Positions 24,318 through 35,539 are shown, counted from the stretch's first letter. The stretch is DNA of 64,000 nt from Candidula unifasciata (GCA_905116865.2 CAJHNH020008568.1:400125-464124), one strand, 5' to 3'. The notes: generated from the letters alone by a model not told the origin. Made by a program: numbers and translations.

Positions 24318-24318
<1 letters not shown>

Positions 24319-24548
24319 GTTGTTGGTTAAATACGACAAGAAAAGAATAAAAGTTTCCTGTGTCGGTTTCGGACTCCATGTTGGGGTTGGGGGAAGGATA
24401 GATCACTACCGCTTATCAAGCGTGTCCGAAAAGGCAACTAATTAAAGTTTTTTTTTTTTTAAATCTGAGGTGTTGGGCCTAAGAACGCATAAACTGCAGT
24501 CTAGAAGTTAACCACAACACATAGTGTCAACTGCCCTTTTAAGGACCA

Positions 24549-24900
24549 AAGCAGAAAAGAAGAAGGTGCAGAAGGAGGAGGAGGTGGAGTAGAAGGAGAA
24601 GAAAAAAGAAGAAGAAGAAGAAAAGGAGGAGAAGAAGAAGAAGAAGAAGAAGAAGAAGAAGAAGAAGAAAAAGAAGAAGAAAAAGAAGAAGAAGAAGAAG
24701 AAGAAAAAGAAGAAGAAAAAGAAGAAGAAGAAGAAGAAGAAGAAGAAGAAGAAGAAGAAGAAGAAGAAGAAGAAGAAGAAGAAGAAGAAGAAGAAGAAGA
24801 AGAAGAAGAAGAAGAAGAAGAAGAAGAAGAAGAAGAAGAAGAAAAAGAAGAAGAAGAAGAAAAAGAAGAAGAAGAAAAAGAAGAAGAAGAAGAAGAAGAA
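24549..24900. repeat. (GAA)n array
   Basis: About 350 bp of GAA/AGA units with scattered AAAA and GGA variants. The purine-only strand can form triplex structures. Poly-Phe open frames are artefacts. 24901-25270 is unassigned. Confidence 0.97.
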
Positions 24901-25270
24901 ACTGCAGTAGGAAAAGGGTGACAAAGTGCTAAATAACATGTGTTTTTGAATGTTTACTATGCACAACAAGCATAGGAACTGCGCCAGTTCAAGTAGAAGC
25001 GGTAACCTGGCTTATGAGAAAAATGCAACGAATGGCCATGGCTGTGATAGATCCAAGTCACGTGGACCTCCTGAATACGATTGAAAATCAGTTACCGTTA
25101 AAAAGTTACACGTTGACAGTCAATGCATGTGTACATTGCTATAAAGAATAGACAAGAAAACTTGGTCCTCCCCATGGCGCTCAACACCAGAAGTGGTTTA
25201 TGGCAACGATGATTTTATTTGAAGTATTTTATTTGTTTTAAATATTTACCAGCTAGCATATTATTATTAG

Positions 25271-25502
25271 GTTAGTTGCGTATCCTTTACAGGACGTTGC
25301 AGAACAAACCCCAACATCCAGGCTGTTGTGTGGTTTTTTTCTAGGCAAATTTACGTCCAGTAGTTTGCCATTGCCCCTGGACGGTCGGCTTTCTTGATAC
25401 CACTGTCAAAACCAACACGAGGCGCATGGCCCGCAGCTGGGATCGAACCCGGCATCCCGGCATTACGAAGCGTTAGCATCGCCTTAGCCACAGAGCCGAC
25501 AC
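25271..25502 (-). mobile_element. SINE-C copy, nearly full length
   Basis: On the minus strand: GTGGCTAAGGCGATGCTAAC (A-box-like), GCCGGGTTCGATCCCAGC (B box), a core complementary to CCAGTAGTTTGCCATTGCCC, and a 3' end complementary to TTAGTTGCGTATCCTTTACA. This is the reference copy of SINE-C in this window. Confidence 0.85.
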
Positions 25503-25574
25503 ATTATTATAATAATAATAATAGTTATTATTATTTTTATTATTATTAATTATTATAATTATTAATTATTATTA

Positions 25575-25606
<32 letters not shown>

Positions 25607-25610
25607 TGTA
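25503..25610. repeat. (TTA)n array
   Basis: Imperfect ATTATT/AATAAT units with both strand senses mixed. It directly abuts the SINE-C head. Confidence 0.9.
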
Positions 25611-26725
25611 TATGCTGTTAAACTAGAATTAAAACCGTTGATGGTTTCTTAGTTTTACCTGGAAAATGTGTACCTCGGAGGGGTGGGAGTATAACCTCCC
25701 CCCTTCTGTTTCCGTAACCCCCCCCCCCCCACCCCATGTCTTTCTTCTCCCTCATGTTTTCCTTACGTCAGTGCGCCACGAACAAACATAAAGCCCTGCT
25801 ACCTGGCAGTCCCGCTCTAGGGCAGCCAGCAACGTTTCACCCTCGGCGGTTGGCAAACAACAACATCAGTATTCCCGCCTCTCGGAGCCCTCCCCCTCCA
25901 AACCCTGACAGGTTTTGATGTTCTCTATCATCAGCTCGTGGGCGAGTTGTTGGTAACCTCCCCCCACCCCCCCCCCCCCCCTCTCCCTCCATTTGTGAAA
26001 CACAAGCGCCCCCTCTCCACTCCCCTTAGAGTTAGAAGTAGCAAACGCGACAATCCGAAAGAGTGTGAGTTGTGGCGCGAAAAAAGTTCCAGCAAAATAA
26101 TTTTTGACGACAGAAAATAGCAAAGTGACCTCTGACCAAAGTGGGAAGCTTTCGAGAAGGTATTTAAAGGCTAGTATCAAATAGATTTGCTCATTTTATG
26201 TAGAAAGAACTGAATTAGATACAGTTAGGCTAATTTCGATCTTTATAGACAGTAATTACTTACCATTTAAATAGATTATCAGAAGCTATTGAAAAAAACA
26301 GAAACATTTTTGCTCAAGCCACGACAACTTCAAAACTTTCAAAGCCAGGTACCCTGTTTAGATTAAATGTGTGTTTTCACTGTGTGTTTCTTTAAAATGC
26401 TATATAATATATGATGTTTTCTTTCGGTTATTTTCTTTGTTTCTTTTTAAGTATTCTTTTGTTCCTGATTAAATCTAGAATTAATACACATTTGATAATT
26501 TTGCCTTTCCTGACTGACTTTTCCACTCTCCTCATCTGTGTATAAAATTAGAATATTCCAGGTACAGGACTACATGTTAGTTACACCAGGATTGCCGAGC
26601 CATTAAGGGCGCCCTATTTAGAACTTCTTTGGAGGCTGAACTGGGTATCTAGAATTAGCCCTGTTGTCTGCCAAAGAGATTAGGTTTTGTTTAAATCTCC
26701 AAGCAAGTTTGTTATTACAATTGTA

Positions 26726-26730
<5 letters not shown>
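25611..26730. other. Unassigned stretch with C-rich runs
   Basis: C-runs at about 25719-25735 and 25960-25981 and general low complexity around 25690-26030. No family recognised elsewhere in the stretch. Confidence 0.4.
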
Positions 26731-26799
<69 letters not shown>

Positions 26800-26800
26800 C
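26731..26800. repeat. (CT)n microsatellite
   Basis: About 33 CT units with one TTT break, then GTGTGTTTGTGTG. Confidence 0.95.
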
Positions 26801-26962
26801 CTGTGTGTTTGTGTGTGTATGTGTCTGTGTTTAATATTGCATTTTTAGAAAAACGAAGCATTTCACTCAATTGATTGTGTTGGCCGATAAGCTTTTTTTT
26901 TTTTCATTCGGAAACTCTGCTTCTGTAGTGTGAAAAGGGTCCTTTTCTACGAGTGTTAGAGC

Positions 26963-27112
26963 AGTGATTCTCAACCTACAGATCGCGACTTTTTGTGTGT
27001 GTTGGTCGAACGACCCTTTCACAGTTGTCGCCTTAGACCATCGAAAAACATATATTCATTGAAGATATAAAATATAATAATTACTTAGGGGTCAGCACAA
27101 CATGGGGGAACT
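26963..27112 (+). mobile_element. hAT nonautonomous element, 5' end and core
   Basis: Starts GCAGTGATTCTCAACCTAC, a near match to the hAT terminus CAGTGGTTCTCAACCT, followed by a TCGCGAC block, GTCGAACGACCCTTTCACAG, GTCGCCTTAGACCATCG and GGGGTCAGCACAACATGGGG. This combination is, from memory, the core of a Charlie-type hAT family also seen in vertebrates. The 3' terminus is missing. 27113-27483 is unassigned. Confidence 0.7.
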
Positions 27113-27483
27113 GTATTCACATTTCTGTATGTGGTTTAAAGTATTCTCCACTTTCAGTATTGGTGGCCGTTCTCAATACTCCTGACTCTCTATGTCTGCT
27201 ATCCTTTTATCATCGTAAAGCTCTTTTATTTACTCTGTCTATATTTCAATTAACTTCTCCTTGCTCATTAATATTTCACCGTTTCTTTTCAAGCAACTAC
27301 TTGTTGTGTAGTTTCTAAAACCTGATAGTTCTTGTATTCTCTTATAGATGTCTTACGTGTTCTCTCTGTGTTCTTCAATTTCTTTGCACTTATTATTTAG
27401 CTATACATCTTTGGCTGCATTGCATTTATGTACTCGTACATTCTATCTATTTCATACAGTCACTAGTCTCTGTGTACCACTGT

Positions 27484-27910
27484 TTTAGGGCGGCGTAGAC
27501 AGGGGGTCGTGAGTCTGAGGATTTAGATCAGCATGGCTAGTGCTGTCGCCACGGACTCTGCAGGTTAGAATGTTAAATTTTGCCGCCGACAGAAAACTGC
27601 ATTACTTTAGCAGGGGTCGAACCCTAGTCTCCCGCACGAGAGCCTGACTGACTGACTTTCTACTCCACCAGAACATCACACAAGCGATAAACACCCGATG
27701 ACACAAAGTGCCACCATGTGTGTGAGGATCACAGTGGAGAGGTCCCAGAAACCGCGTTAAGACAATTGGCCATATTTATGGCCTGCCTATATTGCGGCCC
27801 CTGGCAAAAGCCAGGGTGGGGCTTCAAATAACAACACATTTTATGCTGTACAGGACGTTACGATTAAGGTATCAAGGGCCTGACGATGTAACTGCTCGGC
27901 CGACCGCTCA
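27484..27910 (-). mobile_element. SINE-F copy split by a family B insertion
   Basis: The minus-strand head includes GACTAGGGTTCGACCCCTGC (B box). The copy resembles those at 39122 and 39688. It is interrupted at 27649-27874; the head continues on the other side at 27885-27910 (ATGTAACTGCTCGGCCGACC on the plus strand). Confidence 0.72.
27649..27874 (+). mobile_element. Family B copy with 10-bp target duplication
   Basis: A 226-bp copy starting TGACTGACTTTCTACTCC after the duplication. The flanks are AGAGCCTGAC (27639-27648) and AGGGCCTGAC (27875-27884), 9 of 10 matching. It is inserted in the head of a SINE-F. Its 3' end is TTTTATGCTGTACAGGACG, in which the hairpin is no longer clear. Confidence 0.78.
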
Positions 27911-27934
27911 TCTCTCTGTGCATTTTTTTGTATA

Positions 27935-28855
27935 CAAAGTCTGACAATTAAGTAAGTAATGAGACTAATTCCATAAAAATTAGAATAATCAACAGTTGAA
28001 GATATAACCTGTATTTGATTCAAAGTAAGCCCCTTATGCATTGATACAGCGAGTGGCACGATCTAACAAACACTGGAACGACCACTGTAGTTCTTCTATT
28101 GTTATGGCCCTTAAAGTCGATGTTACGTCCCTTTGGATGCCATCAATATTGTCAAAGAAGGGTCCTTTCAATGGCAACTTTAATTTTTGAACTAGAAAAT
28201 AGTCACAGGGACACAAGTCTGGGGAAAAGGATGGATGATTAAGAATACGCATCTGTTTTTGGGTCAAAAATTTATGTACAACTACCGCCCTTTGAGCTGG
28301 TGCATTGTCATAAAAAATGGAAAAAAAATTGCCAGGTGTTGAATACAAACCGACAAGCAACTTTTCTCTTGCCCAAATCTTCTTCTAAAAGTTTACCAAT
28401 AGTCTCCGTATTAACAACAAATTCATCTACCATCATCCTCACAGTCTGACAACGATCTTCTTGTATCCGTTTTCAGAATTTTGCAGTAATTCCTTATTAC
28501 GAACAGAAATTGGGCGACCAGGTCTAGTTGCATTAGTAATCATTTCCACACCACTATTAAACTGTAAATACCAGCTGAAAATCTGTGCACAAGATAAAAA
28601 AATTATCCCCATAAATTTGTCACATCAATTCAACTGTCGCAATGGCACTTTTTCTGAGTTTTAAACAAAATTTAATGTTAGCTTTCTTTTGCTCCATGCT
28701 GCATACGTAACAATGGACCTGTAAATGGGTTAACAAAATTTGTTGCCAGATCATAGACGATGGTTGCCTCTTTGGAATTCATACTTTGGTTTATAGATGG
28801 CATTTTTGTCTTGGCCATAATAAAATCAGTCTCATTACTTAATTGTCGGACCTTG
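27935..28855 (-). mobile_element. Internally deleted mariner element with intact ends
   Basis: A 921-bp element between TA dinucleotides (27933-27934, 28856-28857). The ends are inverted repeats: CAAAGTCTGACAATTAAG on the left and CAAGGTCCGACAATTAAG read from the right, continuing to AATGAGACT. The coding remnant is on the minus strand. The N-terminal block (MEQKKANIKFCLKLRKSA) lies near the right end, then GRPISVRNKEL, then LEEDLGKRKVACRFV, and then a jump to YDNAPAQRAVVVHKFLTQKQ and FSPDLCPCDYFL. The first catalytic Asp region is deleted. The second and third are present with mariner D34D spacing. Stops and frameshifts make it nonautonomous; the usual length is about 1.3 kb. Confidence 0.87.
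28034..28360 (-). pseudogene. Mariner transposase C-terminal half
   Basis: An open frame of 108 codons inside the element. It carries DNAPAQR (second Asp) and PCDYF (third Asp; 34 residues lie between the two), then LKLPLKGPFFDNIDGIQRDV and LQWSFQCLLDRATRCINA at the stop. The C terminus looks complete. Upstream of DNAP the frame enters unrelated residues because of the internal deletion. Confidence 0.85.
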
Positions 28856-28857
28856 TA

Positions 28858-29290
28858 TTCATATTGGTTGTGTTTTTGTTTTCTTCTTATTTCCATCGGA
28901 TGTAAAATTTCATCTATCATCCATTGTTTCCTCGCTGATTTCTTTACTTCTCGTAATATTTATTTTTATGTCTGTTGTAATGACACTTTTAGCATGTGTC
29001 ATTGTTGATCTATACTGCTTATCTTTTCAGAGGCATTGCACCTATTTTGAAAAGCAATGGTGTATCTCTTACTCATGTCTTGATTTGATTTAAGCACTGC
29101 GAAATCTAGCTTGGTACTTCTCATTGCCCTTTTTAGTTTCTTCAGCTTTATCCCTAATTTTCCAGTGACCGGCACATGGACACTATTACATTCTGCACCC
29201 GGTCTTGTTTTTACTGGCAGCAAACTGTTTCTGAATCGGCTGTTTATGAGTATGTAATCAATCTTGTTCCGAAAATTATTTCTAAGACTT
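28858..29290 (-). pseudogene. RTE-like LINE endonuclease C terminus and linker
   Basis: In minus-strand order: NKIDYILINSRFRNS (end of the APE-type endonuclease, usual NQIDYI), LPVKTRPGAECNSVHVPVTG, KLGIKLKKLKRAMRSTKLDF, and after a frameshift ARKQWMIDEILHPMEIRRKQ. This is the endonuclease-to-RT linker of an RTE-like LINE. The mariner element ends at 28857, exactly where the LINE sequence stops. The continuing RT part is not found on the other side of the mariner. Confidence 0.72.
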
Positions 29291-29789
29291 TTTCAAGTCC
29301 ACATGCGTCTAGGATGTTGTTTAAAGTGAGTATTTCTAATTATCATTTTTTATTTCATATCCTGATATGCGGAAGTGAATCATGGACAGCTAGGTTATTC
29401 GTGAACAATTATTAGTGAGCGGCTGGGGTGTGGTGTTATATGTGAATGATGAGAATTCACTGAACAGATAAAAACTAGTTTTGTAATTGGTATGGGAAGA
29501 GTTCACCCATGTCTTACTTCCCGTCATATCTGAAACCACTTTTCTTGTATGTTTCACCAGCTGATCAAACAGCTCCTTATTGTTCGTTATACAGAGATGT
29601 GAGGAAAAGGTCCAATAAATGCTAGAAACAGCATGTCTCTCGTTTTCTTTTACTTCTTTTTGTCCCTGAACAGAGTCGTTGGCCTTACTGTGATCTCAGG
29701 GACATCCATGGTGAAGATATTAAGGAGCTTTATTTGGCTTCTAGGACACCATTGTGGGGGCGGGGGGGGGGGATAGATTTACTTCTCGT
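29291..29789. other. Unassigned stretch
   Basis: Short CGGAAGTGAATCATGGACAG near 29370 resembles the CESWT block of LINE C termini (GSESWTA), but nothing else supports it. A G-run lies at 29757-29772. Confidence 0.35.
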
Positions 29790-30010
29790 ATCAAGCATGT
29801 CGTAAAAGTCTTAAAGGTTTACTAATTATTGGTGCTTCCTTCGAAGTTGGAGTGCATCTGCTTGAGAGGTGAAGAAGCAACAGTCTGCATACAAATAGGC
29901 CAGATTTGCAAAATGGACGTGCACGCAAATCTCAACTTCTGGAAGAAGACCAAAATCCAGACGTGGACGAACAACCAGAATTTTCTACCGGAGATTATAG
30001 CCGGCTGATG
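29790..30010 (+). mobile_element. SINE-D copy
   Basis: GCATGTCGTAAAAGTC, then CTTCCTTCGAAGTTGGAGTG, CATCTGCTTGAGAGG, CAGTCTGCATACAAAT, ACTTCTGGAAG and GTGGACGAACAACCAGAA in order. The GAA tail is not preserved. Confidence 0.75.
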
Positions 30011-30245
30011 AGGAAGACGATCTTGCAGCTACTCTGAGTCTGAACTTCGTAGATTCTCGTGTGGGAGGGAATCTGTCCTTCTTTGAGGAAAGTGGTCTTC
30101 ACCGTTTTTTGAGTTTAAATGTTAAGGAAATAATAAAGTATTTTAAAAACTATTTGTAAAACCAAAAGATAACAGCATATTTTTTTTATTTTGATAAGCA
30201 ATGTGTATATCTACAGTAAAAATCAAAGTAATATGTTAAAAAATT

Positions 30246-30532
30246 TAGTTGCGTATCCTGAGGGTAAAGGTAGAGTAGAGAGATGTGAACCAGCGTCATT
30301 GCACACGGTTATTAACCATAAGTCCTCTGCCACCACAGGACATTGCAGAACCAACCCCAGGATTTCTCGGCTATTGTGGTTCTTCTAGGCAAATTCCACG
30401 TCCAGTAGTTTGCCATTGCTTTCTGGACTGTCGGATCTCGATACCACTGTCGAAACCAAAGCATGGCGCAACACCCGCAGCTGGGATCTTGCTCGGCATT
30501 ACGAAGCGCGTTCGCAACGCCTAAGCCACAGA
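30246..30532 (-). mobile_element. SINE-C copy with an internal extra segment
   Basis: Read on the plus strand it starts TTGCGTATCCTGAGG, has about 70 extra bases (30262-30330), then GACATTGCAGAACCAACCCC, CCAGTAGTTTGCCATTGC and CGCAGCTGGGATC, and ends in the head at CGCAACGCCTAAGCCACAG. The B box is mutated. Confidence 0.75.
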
Positions 30533-30689
30533 AATATGATATCACATGCATTTAAGTACTGATAAAGAGCACATCTGACCAAAACCTATCTCCATACTGT
30601 CTTGTTCACTTGTTGCGGAATCTATTGTACTCCTCATATTTGTTATATTAGGTGGGTAAAAAGGGGGTGGGGTGGGAGTGGGGGGTCTC

Positions 30690-30965
30690 TTGCCATACAC
30701 TAAAGAGAAGACAAGAATAGAGCCACTGTCTGCTCAAAAGCATGTCGTAAGAGTTGACTAATTGGGAGCTTCTTTCGAAGTCGGAGTGCATCTGTCTGAG
30801 AGGCAAGGAACTAAAAGTCTACACGCAAATGTGTCAGATCTGTCAAACGGATGCACACGCAACACTCAGGTTCTGGAACAGGACTGCAGTCCAGAAGTGG
30901 ACGAACAACCAGAACTTTCCACCAGAGTATACAGCTAGTAAACGCAAAGAAGAAGAAGAAGACTA
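30690..30965 (+). mobile_element. SINE-D copy with (GAA)n tail
   Basis: GCATGTCGTAAGAGTTGACT, then TTCTTTCGAAGTCGGAGTGC, GGATGCACACGCAACACTCA, GGTTCTGGAACAGGACTGCA and GTGGACGAACAACCAGAACT, ending GCAAAGAAGAAGAAGAAGAC. The intact tail matters because the RTE-like LINE at 53.7 kb also ends in a GAA-type repeat. Confidence 0.82.
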
Positions 30966-31016
30966 ATGAGAGGCGGGGGGGGGGGCGCTCTTTGCATATA
31001 CTCAAGGGTGTGGGAG

Positions 31017-31790
<774 letters not shown>

Positions 31791-32469
31791 GATAGATAAA
31801 GAATAAAAGCAGGCAACAAACAGTCAGAGAAACGAATCCACATGGAATAAAAACCAGTTGCAGAAAAAAAAAGATTCTTTCGTCTTTAATACATTTTAAA
31901 TTGTAATCTACAAAGCGAGTAATCAAAGCTTGTTCTTCTTTTATAAATTTCCTGTAGAATTCTATTTCTTATAAATTTTAAAAAAATGTCATATGCTCAT
32001 TTTTTTTTTTTTTTTCCTTCCTGCTTCCTCGCCTAATTCAGCATCATCAGCATATTTCATAGAGATAAAACATGTAGGTTTTAATTCGGATGAGAATGGA
32101 AAGGAAAAGAGCTGATGAAATAAATAAAACATATACTGTAACCTTTAAGAGACTTTAAACTTCAAATGTTAAGTGAAATATTTTCGGCTATATTAAAAGA
32201 CATAAACTCTTGAAAATCCCACCAGGGGATTAGGTTAAAAGCAGGCGGACAAGAGATAGACGTTGTTACAAATGAGAGGATAACATAAAAAGATGGACGA
32301 ACGGTTGTTTATCTGAGTGTATATCTACGATGAAAGAAAGAAAGGGTTGGATATCCTTTACAGCCAACCCTCCTTGTGAAGACGACACTAGATTGACTGA
32401 CTGTTTAATTTTCAAAGCGCTTCTCATTGGGGTCGGCGATCTTATTATAGAGAATGGAAAATAACTGAC
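31791..32469. other. Unassigned AT-rich stretch
   Basis: A poly-T run at about 32001-32016. No signature recognised. Confidence 0.3.
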
Positions 32470-32650
32470 TCTGTGACCCCTAACAAGCATGTCCTAAAAG
32501 GCGACTAATTAGGTGCGTTCCATTCGAAAACGAAGTGCATGCACCTAGGAGGCGAAGAGCCAGCAGTCTGCACATCAACAAGCCTGATCTGTAGAAACGG
32601 ATGTGCACACAAAACTAAAGTACTGGAACAGACAGACTTGCAACCAATAG
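32470..32650 (+). mobile_element. SINE-D 5' region continuing into a LINE ORF remnant
   Basis: GTGACCCCTAACAAGCATGT, then TCCTAAAAGGCGACTAATTA, GTGCATGCACC, GCCAGCAGTCTGCACAT, ACGGATGTGCACACAAAAC and TACTGGAACAGACAGACTTG. At about 32620 the sequence stops following SINE-D and continues as retroelement coding sequence. Confidence 0.65.
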
Positions 32651-33010
32651 AACAAAGGAGAAACAACACACCCACTCGTTGTCATTGCCAGAAATCAAAA
32701 CACTTATCAAGGAAAAATACAAGGAAATGTAGAGAGAACAAACAAACAGTAAACATCCACAAGACCCCATCAGCAGACTTAATTAACAGAAAGCAATATA
32801 AAACAGTTTTCTGCCTAAGAACAGGACGCTGCAGGCTCATCAAAGACATGCATAAAATTAGGACTGTACAGTCCCTACAGTATGTCTGTCAAACAGGACC
32901 GCAAACACCTGAACACATTCCGCAGATCTGCCCACTATACCTACAACTTCGAAAAGACACCTGGCCTCAAGAGCAAAGTTTGTGGAGCAAGCTATGGGGT
33001 CCATGAAGGA
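32540..33010 (+). pseudogene. Non-LTR retroelement ORF C-terminal remnant
   Basis: A 155-codon open frame (32539-33006). The informative part is KQYKTVFCLRTGRCRLIKDM near the middle, followed by CQTGPQTPEHIPQICPLYLQ and LRKDTWPQEQSLWSKLWG. This matches the terminal zinc-knuckle region (C-x..-Q-T-x-EH-x4-CP) of LINE ORFs; the first cysteine pair is partly lost. It is related to 3484-3720 on the minus strand. Downstream, at 33060-33090, is a short GAA run. Confidence 0.7.
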
Positions 33011-33112
33011 CCTGCTGCTGACATGCAAGTTCATAAAGGCAACGTGGGTCTGATGCCAGCGTACGAAACCGAACACAAAGAAGAAGAAGAAGTACTGGAA
33101 GACCAAATTACA

Positions 33113-33462
33113 GTAGTGGACCACGACCGGCTCCAGCTGATGGGAGGTGCTGCTGATGTCACCGGGTCGGGCTAACAATGCGTTAAAGCAGCGGTTCTCA
33201 AACTGGGTGGGGATGCACCCCGGGGTGCCGTGAGTGTATGCTAGGGTTGCCGCGGCAATAATAAAAACATCAGGCTATAAATTGTGAAATTATTAAAGAA
33301 AACATGTTGATACTTGAAAGTTAAAATTTAAGTTGTCTTCCCTCGCCACTGTCGAAAATAGTTTATTTCATGTTTGAGAACCGCTGCGTTAACGCATCGT
33401 TAGCCCGACCTAGTGACGTCAGCAGCACGGCCCTTCAGCTGGAGCCGATCATGAGTGGAAGC
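33113..33462. mobile_element. Foldback element with a hAT copy at its centre
   Basis: Arms 33134-33180 and 33395-33441 are reverse complements at about 40 of 47 positions, and similarity continues outward to GGCTCCAGCTGA. The inner sequence GGTCGGGCTAAC is identical in both arms. The right arm holds GTGACGTCAGC (CRE octamer); the left has GATGTCAC. It is related to 7081-7216. Confidence 0.75.
33189..33386. mobile_element. 198-bp hAT MITE
   Basis: Termini CAGCGGTTCTCAAAC and, at the other end, its reverse complement GTTTGAGAACCGCTG. The flanks CGTTAAAG (33181-33188) and CGTTAACG (33387-33394) match at 7 of 8 positions, the hAT duplication length. No coding sequence. It is inserted at the symmetry centre of a foldback. 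Confidence 0.87.
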
Positions 33463-33525
33463 CACTGAACGCGAAGAAGAACAGAGAAAGTACAGTAAAA
33501 GTAAAAGTAAAAGTAAAAGTAAAAG

Positions 33526-33794
33526 TAAAGGACACCTTTCCACGCCTTCAGGCATATTGGGCATAAAAGGCTAGACCTATATTTTATAGACCAAACAGCA
33601 CTTGATGGGTGATGTGTTCCCCATCACGCCGACTGCCTTTACGTCCCATGACTGCACCTGGTATCATTTCAAGGCTAAGTCGACCTGAGAGTCAAAGTCA
33701 TTTTTGACACAAGACCGGCTTCGTTGAGGGTTCGAACCCACGACCTGCAGATCCGTAAGTGAGCATCTAGCCGCTACACTATGGTGACTCCCGG
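33526..33794 (-). mobile_element. SINE-A copy, full length
   Basis: Minus orientation with every block present: 3' end (GACACCTTTCCACGCCTTC on plus), GACCTATATTTTATAGACC, CGACTGCCTTTACGTCCCAT, CAAGGCTAAGTCGACC, and the head with GGGTTCGAACCCACGAC (B box on minus) and CTACACTATGGTGACTCC. It is preceded by a short (AAAGT)n run at 33495-33525. 33795-34051 is unassigned. Confidence 0.88.
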
Positions 33795-34051
33795 AAAAAA
33801 AAGGAAGTACGTTGGGCTGATTATAACGAGCAAGTATCTTCTCCCGTAGCTCAATGCCTGTGCTCTCTGGTGCTAGAAGTGTTTGTTTGTCAGCGAATGT
33901 TTTCTTGGCAAGTGCAAACTTGGATACGACTTCAGCTTCACAAACGACATCCTTTGTAAAGATTTGGTCTAAATAGAACACTTCTGCGTTTATTCTTTCC
34001 CTCTGTGCTAATATTTATACTTTGTGAATGTGCGCACGCGCGCGTGATATA

Positions 34052-34053
34052 TG

Positions 34054-34104
<51 letters not shown>
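34052..34104. repeat. (GT)n microsatellite
   Basis: About 25 GT units downstream of CGCACGCGCGCG. 34105-34439 is AT-rich and unassigned. Confidence 0.95.
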
Positions 34105-34105
<1 letters not shown>

Positions 34106-34439
34106 TGGTAATTATAACTACTTTCTTGTTGTGAGTTTTGATTGGGTTTGGCAATTATTGTTTTTAGTATTTTTTGTTTTGTTTTTAATGTACTGACATG
34201 TACTTACATATACCGACTTGAACTGACATTTAGGAGAATACGGGCTATGTCGCTGGTCTTGGTACCGCATTTTTATAATGATTATCTCATTACGGAGAAA
34301 AAGATCACCGACTACTCCCCGTGCGTATAGTTGTCACGGGTATAGATTACTGATAATATTTAAACAAAACAAAGCCTAAAGTAGACCATTATGTCTCTCT
34401 CTTTGTGTGCAGTACGGCAGCTGATTTGTGGTGAGAAAA

Positions 34440-34675
34440 TAATAGACCCACTGCTTCCTAACAACCGTGTCGTAAAAGGCGACTCATTAGGATTTGCTAA
34501 AGTCAGGTATGTTGGGTCGAAAGTGTAGTTGCTAGTTGCAAACCATAGTACAACATAGCAGCCGCCTTTTTAAGGAAGAAGAACATCATACAGAAGGAGG
34601 AGGACAAGAGGAGGAGGAGAAGAAGTAAAAGAAGAAGAAGAAAAGAAGAAGAAGAAGAAAAAGAAGAAGATTATT
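34440..34675 (+). mobile_element. SINE-D 5' fragment followed by (GAA)n
   Basis: ACCCACTGCTTCCTAACAAC and GTGTCGTAAAAGGCGACTCA match the SINE-D start. The middle is missing or replaced. A GAA/GGA-rich run occupies 34575-34670 and could be an expanded tail. Confidence 0.5.
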
Positions 34676-34899
34676 ACCATGAGGAGGATAATTTTAATGA
34701 CTCCACATTCACGCAGAATTAAATCAACCAGAGCAACCTTAACTACAATACTGACTTTGTAAGTCAGTTTTTGCTCCTTAATATGGTGGTACTTAAAAAA
34801 AATGACAACAACATATTCACTACCATAGAAGTGGCATTTCTGAAAAGACTCAACTACTAAAAAAAAAAAGGAAAAAATTACTACCAAAGATTACCAAGA

Positions 34900-34999
34900 G
34901 AGCCGGACTTTTTACAAAAATGACGTAGCTCCTCAGACAAACCCAGCCTTAAGTGGGTACCAGGTAAAGTCCCAGGAAGCAAAGGCAGCTGATGTAATG
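34900..34999 (+). mobile_element. SINE-A core fragment
   Basis: GAGCCGGACTTTTTACAAAA, AATGACGTAGCTCC, CCAGCCTTAAGTGGGTACCA, GTCCCAGGAAGCAAAGGCAG. Both the head and the 3' end are absent. Confidence 0.75.
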
Positions 35000-35158
35000 G
35001 AAAAGAAAATAGTTTGCTCACTTGGAGAGAATTAAATGCGATACCATTCTGTACAAGGTTTATAGCGAAAGAGGAATGGGGTATAGAGACTGAGGCAGAT
35101 CACAACAAAATGGAAAGATAACATCATAGAAACTATAAAATCACGATGAACATTTCCC

Positions 35159-35283
35159 ATTTTATCCATATTATCCATATTATCCAATTTATCCATATTA
35201 TCCAAATTATTCATATTATCCATATTATCCATATTATCCATATGGTCCATATTATCCATATTATCTAAATTATCCATATTATA
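35159..35283. repeat. 9-bp minisatellite, unit ATCCATATT
   Basis: About 14 units with few variants (ATCCAATTT, ATCCAAATT, GTCCATATT). It is in-frame on the minus strand as a DNM-type repeat, which I treat as an artefact. Confidence 0.9.
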
Positions 35284-35310
35284 AAATATGGCAGGATATC
35301 TAGCTCGGTG

Positions 35311-35390
35311 TTTCACAAAGTGGGCGCTAGGTCCTGTGGGCGTAGCTGCATCGATCATATTGTGGGGGGGGGGGGGGAGGGGGGGTGGTT
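35311..35390 (+). mobile_element. Possible hAT 5' end fragment next to a G-run
   Basis: CGGTGTTTCACAAAGTGGGCGC resembles, over its first 16 bases, hAT termini of the type CAGTGTTTCTCAAAGTGG. A G-run follows at 35364-35387. No partner end was found, so this is weak. Confidence 0.35.
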
Positions 35391-35420
35391 TGCTGGCAGT
35401 ACCATCAGGTGCAGTTCCTA

Positions 35421-35475
35421 TGTATGTGTGTGTGTGTGTGTGTGTATCTATACACACACACAGATACACACACAC

Positions 35476-35539
<64 letters not shown>
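35421..35539. repeat. (GT)n, (AC)n and (GA)n microsatellites
   Basis: GT units at 35424-35446, AC units at about 35452-35477 and about 30 GA units at 35479-35538. Confidence 0.95.

Noticed and set aside
24508..24969. Poly-phenylalanine open frame
   Set aside because: It is the complement of a (GAA)n array.
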